Of a stretch of 10,815 nt of DNA, positions 5,428 to 10,815 are shown one piece after another; the stretch's first letter is position 1, and each line of letters starts with the position of its first letter. The position numbers were made by a program, and so were the translations under genes. This DNA is from Pseudomonadota bacterium (lineage in GTDB: Bacteria > Pseudomonadota > Gammaproteobacteria > Enterobacterales > Enterobacteriaceae). The stretch is taken from positions 1-10,815 of the forward strand of contig JAEYFY010000268.1 in assembly GCA_023454395.1 (NCBI GenBank), given 5' to 3'. The notes beneath the pieces are model-generated. The model had not been told where the DNA came from, ran no database searches, and was given only the letters and a program-made list of their open reading frames with translations.

Positions 5428-6342
5428 ATGTTAGACCAAGAAATGATCCGCACTTTTATACAAGTCGCCGACTGCCAAAGTTTTACCAAAGCAGCCGATA
5501 TGCTTCATAAAACATCAGCCGCAATTAGTTACCGTATAAAAACATTAGAAGAAAATATCGGCACCCAACTTTTTAATCGCACCACAAGAACCGTGACACT
5601 CACGCCAGCGGGCGAATATCTCTTAGAAAAATGTCGTCAATGGATTGTATGGCTAGAATCAATGCCTGTAGAACTTCAACAAATGAACGCGGGTGTCGAG
5701 CATCAGGTCAATATTGTCATTAATAATCTGCTTTATGATCGCACTGCAGTTGCCAGTATGTTGGCTTGTCTTCATCAACGTTTTCCGTCTACCCAATTTC
5801 ATATTACTCGCCAAGTCTATATGGGCGTTTGGGATGCGCTTATTAATGAAGATTACCATTTTGCTATCGGTGTTACGGGTAATGAATCCCTTAAGAATAA
5901 TATTAACATTTGTGCGATGGGCGAAATTCAATGGCAATTTGTTGTCGCGCCTAATCATCCTTTAGCCAATATCAGTGGTGTATTAAGTGATGATCAAATG
6001 CGTATGTATTCTGCTGTAAACGTCGAAGATACGTCTCGCCATCTTTCTAAACGTACTGCATGGCGCTTATCGGGTCAGCACGAGATCCGTGTACCTGATT
6101 TACACACCAAATTAGCCTGTCACTTAAAAGGCGTGGGAATAGGATTTTTGCCATTAAGTTTATGCAAACCCCTGATCGATAGCGGGCAATTAATTGCGAA
6201 AGAAGTGAAAAATCGTCGTCATAATTCTCCCCTTTCATTAGCATGGTGTGAAGATAAAAAAGGCGCAGTAGTCAGTTATTTAGTGGAGTTGTTTAAGCAA
6301 AATCATCCGAGTGTGCAATCGTTTTACGATCCTTTAAATTAA
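5428..6342 (+). CDS. allS: LysR-type transcriptional activator of the allantoin/ureide genes (AllS)
   Basis: This is a LysR-family regulator of 304 residues with an N-terminal winged helix-turn-helix (about 7-62: FTKAADMLHKTSAAISYRIK then GTQLFNRTTR) and a C-terminal effector-binding domain (about 90-295). It resembles E. coli AllS, as I remember it, nearly end to end, including the blocks VNIVINNLLY, YMGVWD, AIGVTG and GVGIGFLP. E. coli AllS (308 residues) activates the allD operon during anaerobic growth on allantoin. That its target here is the neighbouring all operon is inference from position. The gene converges with that operon; in E. coli, allS is divergent from allD. ATG 5428 is chosen because AGGA precedes it by 7 bases and it matches the family N-terminus. 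The bidirectional terminator begins at the stop codon. Confidence 0.92.
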   Translation: MLDQEMIRTFIQVADCQSFTKAADMLHKTSAAISYRIKTLEENIGTQLFNRTTRTVTLTPAGEYLLEKCRQWIVWLESMPVELQQMNAGVEHQVNIVINNLLYDRTAVASMLACLHQRFPSTQFHITRQVYMGVWDALINEDYHFAIGVTGNESLKNNINICAMGEIQWQFVVAPNHPLANISGVLSDDQMRMYSAVNVEDTSRHLSKRTAWRLSGQHEIRVPDLHTKLACHLKGVGIGFLPLSLCKPLIDSGQLIAKEVKNRRHNSPLSLAWCEDKKGAVVSYLVELFKQNHPSVQSFYDPLN

Positions 6343-6368
6343 AAAGGCAAACCGAAGTTTGCCCTTTT
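6341..6368. terminator. Bidirectional terminator between allS and the all operon
   Basis: GGCAAAC (6346-6352) pairs with GTTTGCC (6357-6363) around the stable tetraloop CGAA. An A5 run lies on the left and TTTT on the right after one extra C, so it can end transcripts from both sides: allS from the left and the MFS gene from the right. It overlaps the allS stop codon. Confidence 0.85.
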
Positions 6369-6374
6369 ACTGTG

Positions 6375-6395
6375 TATTCAGTGACTATCTGAATA
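6375..6395. repeat. Perfect 7-bp inverted repeat before the MFS stop
   Basis: TATTCAG (6375-6381) and CTGAATA (6389-6395) are exact reverse complements with a 7-base spacer. They lie between the shared terminator and the end of the transporter gene. A second 3' hairpin on the operon transcript is likely, perhaps stabilising it against exonucleases. Confidence 0.5.
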
Positions 6396-6400
6396 GCGTA

Positions 6401-7645
6401 CTACGCTTTTGCTTCTTCATTATTGTTGTTGCTTTCTTTAATAAAGAGGCTTGCCACAATACCGATACAAATCAGAATAGCCGCAAAGTAGAAACCGGAG
6501 TCCATGCTACCTGTTTTGTCTGATAAGAAACCGGTTAATGTTGGGGCAAAAACAGAACCCAGCATACCGATACAGTTATAGACACCAAACGATGTACCTA
6601 GTGCATGTCGCGGTGAGTTATCAGCAACCACAGCAACAAGTACTGGGTTTGTACTGATTTTACCAACAATACCGTAAAGGATCAGCGCCCCAATTAACAC
6701 AGGCATTGATTCTGACATTGGCACAGCAAGAATAGCGACTAATGACAGCGGTAACATGATCAGTAATACAGGTTTACGACGACCAATTTTATCTGAAACC
6801 CAGCTAAAAATAAGTGAACCAGGAATAGCAAACCACGGCATTAATGAGGCGATAGTTGAAATTTGTGTCCCAGTAATTCCACGCTCAGTTTCTAAGTAGT
6901 ACGGTAACCAAGTGACTAATACAAAGAAGCCATAGATTGAACAGAAGATGGTGACATACGCAAGGTTGATATTACGATTACCAAATAAATCTTTAAATGT
7001 CAGTTTAACTTTCTGTTTTGGTGCGCCATTTTCTGCCGCAGGTTGTGCTTTTGGCTTATCTTTGATGATCCATAACATAACCAAACCAATGATAATAATT
7101 GGTACACCAATGATATAGAACGGCGCGCGCCAGCTCATTCCCATCTCACCAACAGAAATACTTGAGATGTAGTAACCAATCGATAAACCAAATGCCATAC
7201 CACTATTGATAATCGCACTACCTAATGTAATACGATGTTTTGGTATCGCTTCTGAGGATAAACCATACTGAGGACCATAATAGAAACCTTGGAATATCCC
7301 CACCATGACCCATGCAAACATAAAGGTTACGTAAGTTGGCATCATACCCGCAATAATGGTGAATCCACCAAAGAGAACAACACCTGTTACTAATACTTTT
7401 TTCTTACCTAAATAGTCACCAATCATGCCTGATGGAATATTTAGTGCAGTATATCCGATAAAGAAAATACTCATGATGGAGCCAAGTTGAGCTTTGGATA
7501 GATCAAACTCAGCACCAATATTTACCATTAAAGGACCAACAATAGCACGGCTACCATACAGCGCAATCCAACCAAAGAAGAAGATAATGGTCAGTTTGAC
7601 CCAATAAGGGACTTTGCCTTTCTCATTGACTTGTGCATCGTTCAT
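6401..7645 (-). CDS. MFS transporter, anion:cation symporter-like, of the oxamate/allantoin operon
   Basis: This is a major facilitator superfamily transporter of 414 residues with about twelve transmembrane segments in two six-helix halves, separated by a hydrophilic loop near 195-220. Family loop motifs are visible in both halves: GDYLGKKK at 76-83 and SDKIGRRK at 284-291. The overall pattern recalls the anion:cation symporter group that carries sugar acids and other organic anions. The C-terminal tail is short and Asn/Glu-rich. AGGAG (7653-7657 on the complementary strand) sits 7 bases before the start. The gene is last in the operon, 25 bases after allK, and is followed by the shared terminator. 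By context it probably moves a pathway anion: import of allantoate, oxalurate or another ureide, or export of oxamate, which the pathway cannot metabolise further here. The sequence alone does not fix the substrate. E. coli AllW, the known allantoin permease, belongs to a different family. Confidence 0.85.
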   Translation of the reverse strand: MNDAQVNEKGKVPYWVKLTIIFFFGWIALYGSRAIVGPLMVNIGAEFDLSKAQLGSIMSIFFIGYTALNIPSGMIGDYLGKKKVLVTGVVLFGGFTIIAGMMPTYVTFMFAWVMVGIFQGFYYGPQYGLSSEAIPKHRITLGSAIINSGMAFGLSIGYYISSISVGEMGMSWRAPFYIIGVPIIIIGLVMLWIIKDKPKAQPAAENGAPKQKVKLTFKDLFGNRNINLAYVTIFCSIYGFFVLVTWLPYYLETERGITGTQISTIASLMPWFAIPGSLIFSWVSDKIGRRKPVLLIMLPLSLVAILAVPMSESMPVLIGALILYGIVGKISTNPVLVAVVADNSPRHALGTSFGVYNCIGMLGSVFAPTLTGFLSDKTGSMDSGFYFAAILICIGIVASLFIKESNNNNEEAKA

Positions 7646-7670
7646 AATGACGCTCCTGAAAGCATTTTTA

Positions 7671-8576
7671 TTAAGACTTATAAATTAAAGTGCCAGACTG
7701 ACCTTCAATAACTTGTTGAATATTCTGTAATGCACCAATATGAGCTTGTTGCCCTGTTGCATTAACAAAATCACTCACTGCCATAATTTTTGGTCCCATT
7801 GCGCCATCAGCGACAGCCATTGGTGCAAGTTCTTCTGGTGTTGCTTCACGAATTGCAGCTTGTTCTGGTGTACCCCAATTTTTATAAATAGCATCCGCCT
7901 CTGTTAAAATAACAAAGTGCTCTGCATTTAATTCACGAGAAATTAAAGCCGCAGTTAAATCTTTATCAATAACAGCTTCACTACCAATAAACTCATTATT
8001 TGAATTGTTGACAGGAATACCGCCACCGCCACCACAAATAACAATATGACCTTTATCTAATAAAAGTCTTACTGCCTCGATATCAATAATCTTTTTCGGT
8101 GTTGGTGATGGCACTACACGACGATAATGTTTACCATCTTGTTTAAATGTCCATTGATACTTCGCAATTAACTCTGCTTTATCAGCTTCATCATAAATAG
8201 GGCCGATAAATTTACTTGGATCGTTAAATGCTTCATCATTAATATCAACTGAAACTCGAGTCATTACCGTTGTAATAGCTTGTTCAGGATGATTTTGATT
8301 AATTTTCTGCATCATCATATAGCCAATCATACCTTGGCTTTCTGCGACTAAAATATCCAATGGATATGCAGGAACATCTTGATATGCAAGGTTTTGCAGT
8401 GCAAGTAATCCAACTTGAGGCCCATTACCATGTACTAATACAACACGATACTCTTTAGCTAATTTATTAATTGTCTCTGACATCAATTCAATATTTTTAT
8501 ATTGATTTTCAGCAGACAAAACTTCTCCGCGTTGCAATAATGCATTTCCGCCTAAAGCAATAACAATTGTTTTCAT
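7671..8576 (-). CDS. allK: Catabolic carbamate kinase (AllK/YbcF type)
   Basis: This cytoplasmic carbamate kinase (301 residues) makes ATP, with CO2 and ammonia, from carbamoyl phosphate and ADP: the energy-yielding last step of oxalurate fermentation. Amino-acid kinase motifs are complete: ALGGNAL at 7-13, VHGNGPQVG at 48-56, a glycine-rich CGGGGGIPV at 181-189, DKDL at 204-207, and MGPK at 260-263. It resembles E. coli YbcF (AllK) along its length, more than ArcC of the arginine deiminase pathway as far as I can judge from memory, and its place after allH is the same as in E. coli. No arginine deiminase genes are nearby, which supports the ureide role. It starts 47 bases after the allH stop, with a modest ribosome site (GGAT), and lies 25 bases before the transporter gene. 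Confidence 0.92.
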   Translation of the reverse strand: MKTIVIALGGNALLQRGEVLSAENQYKNIELMSETINKLAKEYRVVLVHGNGPQVGLLALQNLAYQDVPAYPLDILVAESQGMIGYMMMQKINQNHPEQAITTVMTRVSVDINDEAFNDPSKFIGPIYDEADKAELIAKYQWTFKQDGKHYRRVVPSPTPKKIIDIEAVRLLLDKGHIVICGGGGGIPVNNSNNEFIGSEAVIDKDLTAALISRELNAEHFVILTEADAIYKNWGTPEQAAIREATPEELAPMAVADGAMGPKIMAVSDFVNATGQQAHIGALQNIQQVIEGQSGTLIYKS

Positions 8577-8623
8577 AATTATCCGTATCCGAATGTTTAT
8601 ATAAATTCTTTTATTAAAAAAAT

Positions 8624-9451
8624 TTAATCAATATTTTGTTGTTGTTTTTTAACTTGGTAACCAATCCATAATCCCAGTAAGGTATCCGCGCCGGAATGAT
8701 GACCAATAGAGAGTATTTCCAACATATCCTTAAAAATAATCTCTTTATTCTTTATTTTTTTACCTAGTTGAATGAGATAGGTAGAAAATATTCCCTGTGT
8801 GGCATATTCCAAATAATGCTTACTGACAATGGTGGTCAATTCAGATAAAGGCGGTGTGTTATTAAAAAAATTATTAAGTCTATTTTCTGGCTCCGCTAAA
8901 TAATGTGCAAATAACATACCCACCAGCATATCATCTGAACTTGGCGTTAATCCGGGGCCTTTCCCTGTAAAAATAGCCCAGTTAACAGCATTGCCTAATA
9001 GCTGATTATGAAACAGCTTAGTTAATAACTTTATTTCACTAAGTTGCGCGATTTGACGGTAATTTTTCAAAGAGCCGTATAACCCCGTTGCAATCGAGGG
9101 AGACAACAGAGAAAAAAAACTTTCTAACCAACGCAAATCTAAATTCGCTTTATCCTGTAAACGCAAATTCTCATTTTGACCTGCGATCAATATGAGCTTA
9201 TTTGCGAGCGTTGCTTGATGATTTTTAATATCCATCACAATCGAGGGATGGCACTGTTTTGCAAAATAATCAAAATCATCTTGTTTCAGTAACCATCCCA
9301 TCGGGCTTAATCCTTTTCCTTCACGATGAAAAGTCATTAAGCGTTGTTGAGGACAAATGAAATTCAAAGCATGGTCATAAATGCCCACACATTTAATCTC
9401 ACCTTCAAAATCAGTGATATGCTGGCTGGTTTGAAGTGCTTGAATTTGCAT
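8624..9451 (-). CDS. allH: Oxamate carbamoyltransferase subunit AllH (DUF2877, YlbF type)
   Basis: This cytoplasmic protein (275 residues) of the DUF2877 family is one of three subunits of the AllFGH oxamate carbamoyltransferase. In the catabolic direction the enzyme splits oxalurate with phosphate into oxamate and carbamoyl phosphate. The family hallmark GKGPGLTPSSDDMLVG is at residues 163-178, and a second conserved block GHHSGADTLLG at 250-260; both are glycine/acid-rich and probably line a ligand site. The N-terminal half is less conserved. Base composition is visibly more AT-rich than the neighbouring allG, in keeping with a faster-changing sequence. A G-rich ribosome site (AGGGGG) precedes the start, and the gene follows allG after 42 bases. 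The role rests on its place in the cluster and on the reported E. coli complex; the sequence itself shows family membership only. Confidence 0.88.
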   Translation of the reverse strand: MQIQALQTSQHITDFEGEIKCVGIYDHALNFICPQQRLMTFHREGKGLSPMGWLLKQDDFDYFAKQCHPSIVMDIKNHQATLANKLILIAGQNENLRLQDKANLDLRWLESFFSLLSPSIATGLYGSLKNYRQIAQLSEIKLLTKLFHNQLLGNAVNWAIFTGKGPGLTPSSDDMLVGMLFAHYLAEPENRLNNFFNNTPPLSELTTIVSKHYLEYATQGIFSTYLIQLGKKIKNKEIIFKDMLEILSIGHHSGADTLLGLWIGYQVKKQQQNID

Positions 9452-9493
9452 AATGCCCCCTTTATTGCTGTGCTTTGCCGTTAGAAAACGAGA

Positions 9494-10759
9494 TTAAGCG
9501 TCGATACCTAGCTCTTCAGCAAGTGCAACAATCGCTTTTTCAAAGCAACCTAAAGGCGCTCGTACAGTACCCGCACCAATCTGGCCAACACCCGGCTCTT
9601 TATGCGCAATACCGGTGTTAATCAGCGGGGTGATACCCGTTTCAACCACACGGCGAGCATCTAAACCTAAACATGCACCTTGGAAATCCCAAGTTGGAAT
9701 TTGCAACATCATGTTACGAGCAAGATAGATCTCTGCCATTTCTTCAGTCACTTCACGCGCCGCATCCATACCACCAGATGCACCTACAAAGCGTGTTACA
9801 CCAGGAGCGGCAACCATTGCTGCGCCACCAATACCGAATGTTTCAGTGATTGCACTGTCACCGATATCTGGGTTTGCATCTGCTTGGCTAAAGCCAGAGA
9901 AGAACAGACCTTGCGGTGTATTTACTGGAGCAGTGAACCATTGGTCACCCATTCCGCTGATTTTAATACCAAAGTTACTACCATTACGTGTCATTACAGT
10001 GACGATAGTACCTTGCTTGATTTGAGCGCCCGCATCCATCGCAGCTTTACAGTAAGCCATGGCTAAGTTCAGGAAGAATTGGTCTGTAATGCTCAGGAAT
10101 TTAGTCACTTTGGTGATTTCAGCTTCTTCAAAATCTAAAGTGCCTAGTACTGGTGCAAGCTGGCGCAATAACAGCGCAGATGCAGCGATATTACGTTGGT
10201 GGAATTCATCACCCATCGTAATGGCTTGCCCCATAATTGCCGTCAGATCGATACCGTTTTCAAACGTTGCAATCGCTGCTTTTAATACTGGTGCTAAGCT
10301 ATTTTGCATCCAATGTAAACGCTCTTGCACATCTGGACCGTAAGCACCAAAGCGCATTACTTTACCGATACCTTCGTTCATGTTGCAGTAAGCGTAGTTA
10401 CCATGAATGTGGTTTTTGATAACCAGCATTGGCATATGCGCAGAAGTAATGCCGCCCATTGGACCTACTGCATTCACGTTATGGCAAGGAATAAACTCAA
10501 TTTCACCCGCTTCTAACATTGCCAATGCTTGTTCTTCAGTTTCTGCCCAGCCTTCAAATAAAGAAGCACCGATACATGCACCGCGAACAGGGCCACTCAT
10601 TTCACCCCAAGTTACTGGTGGACCTGCGTGAAGTAATTTTTTACCTGTCTCTAAAGTAGGAACAACTTCTTTTGCTAAGCTAACATCGCACCAGTGAGGA
10701 CGGGCTTCACGGATACGTTCGATAACTGCTTCATTCGCTTGTTCGATAGTTGAGTACAT
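9494..10759 (-). CDS. allG: Oxamate carbamoyltransferase subunit AllG (DUF1116, YlbE type)
   Basis: This cytoplasmic protein (421 residues) of the DUF1116 family is the large conserved subunit of the AllFGH oxamate carbamoyltransferase. The protein begins with a short helical segment, then GPPVTWGEMSGPVRGA (46-61), a conserved CHNVNAVGPMGG (92-103), and a Gly/Ala-rich region ending in GVGQIGAGTVRAPLGCF; these blocks are typical of the family. The length is normal and there are no frameshifts. AAGGA, overlapping the stop codon of the upstream allF, serves as ribosome site 9 bases before the ATG, so the two genes are tightly linked (12 bases apart) and probably translated together. No membrane segment or signal peptide is seen. 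Which subunit carries the catalytic residues cannot be told from this sequence. Confidence 0.9.
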   Translation of the reverse strand: MYSTIEQANEAVIERIREARPHWCDVSLAKEVVPTLETGKKLLHAGPPVTWGEMSGPVRGACIGASLFEGWAETEEQALAMLEAGEIEFIPCHNVNAVGPMGGITSAHMPMLVIKNHIHGNYAYCNMNEGIGKVMRFGAYGPDVQERLHWMQNSLAPVLKAAIATFENGIDLTAIMGQAITMGDEFHQRNIAASALLLRQLAPVLGTLDFEEAEITKVTKFLSITDQFFLNLAMAYCKAAMDAGAQIKQGTIVTVMTRNGSNFGIKISGMGDQWFTAPVNTPQGLFFSGFSQADANPDIGDSAITETFGIGGAAMVAAPGVTRFVGASGGMDAAREVTEEMAEIYLARNMMLQIPTWDFQGACLGLDARRVVETGITPLINTGIAHKEPGVGQIGAGTVRAPLGCFEKAIVALAEELGIDA

Positions 10760-10771
10760 ATCTGCAATTCC

Positions 10772-10815
10772 TTATTTCAATTTCTTTAATATTTCAGCCA
10801 GTTTTTTATTGCCAC
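10772..10815 (-). CDS. allF: 3' end of allF (FdrA), oxamate carbamoyltransferase subunit
   Basis: On the - strand the last 13 codons of a gene read GNKKLAEILKKLK, followed by TAA (10774-10772); the rest lies beyond the window. The other two frames stop immediately. The ending is a Lys/Leu-rich amphipathic helix, plausible for the C-terminus of the CoA-ligase-like FdrA/AllF subunit, but too short to identify by sequence. The name rests on gene order: allF precedes allG in E. coli. The stop codon overlaps the ribosome site AAGGA of allG, as expected for co-translated complex subunits. Confidence 0.65.
   Translation of the reverse strand, partial: GNKKLAEILKKLK

Noticed and set aside
7671..8576. 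ArcC of an arginine deiminase pathway
   Set aside because: No arcA, arcB or arcD is nearby, and gene order and remembered sequence fit the ureide-pathway kinase AllK/YbcF better.
9680..10631. Several plus-strand open frames inside allG
   Set aside because: They are antisense shadows of a well-conserved gene and have Cys/His/Ser-rich composition typical of such frames.

Overview
The window looks like chromosomal DNA of an AT-rich gammaproteobacterium of the order Enterobacterales, most likely Morganellaceae (Proteus or a close relative such as Providencia). The reasons are inferential. The allS/allFGHK proteins resemble, along their length, the Escherichia coli proteins as I remember them. 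Coding regions are AT-rich, and intergenic DNA is extremely AT-rich. No rRNA, tRNA, CRISPR array, insertion sequence or phage gene was recognised.

Layout. (1) 1-624, + strand: the 3' part of a FixJ/TtrR-type response regulator whose start lies outside the window. Its receiver domain lacks the usual phospho-acceptor aspartate and the conserved lysine. (2) 625-1567: about 0.94 kb of very AT-rich DNA with no credible gene, but with several perfect or near-perfect inverted repeats and one FNR-like box. (3) 1568-3878, + strand: a tight three-gene phospholipid cassette (CDP-alcohol phosphatidyltransferase, PlsC-type acyltransferase, CdsA-type cytidylyltransferase), ended by a strong hairpin at 3945-3975. 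(4) 4221-5042, + strand: a CPBP-family (CAAX protease/bacteriocin-processing) membrane protein. (5) 5428-6342, + strand: allS, a LysR-type activator of allantoin metabolism. (6) 6401-10815, - strand: an operon read from right to left as allF (only its last 13 codons are inside), allG, allH, allK and an MFS transporter. It converges on allS across a bidirectional terminator.

How the genes work together. The right half is an anaerobic allantoin/oxalurate energy module. AllF, AllG and AllH form the oxamate carbamoyltransferase that phosphorolyses oxalurate to oxamate and carbamoyl phosphate. AllK (catabolic carbamate kinase) then makes ATP, CO2 and ammonia from carbamoyl phosphate. The MFS protein is a candidate carrier for a pathway substrate or for oxamate, and AllS is the likely local activator. 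The left-middle cassette carries three sequential activities of phospholipid synthesis: acylation to phosphatidic acid, activation to CDP-diacylglycerol, and head-group transfer. It therefore looks like a self-contained accessory lipid pathway with an unknown head group.

I found no clearly new system. The items most worth a second look are the degenerate receiver domain, the accessory lipid cassette, the palindrome-rich gene-free gap, and the unassigned transporter in the oxamate operon.
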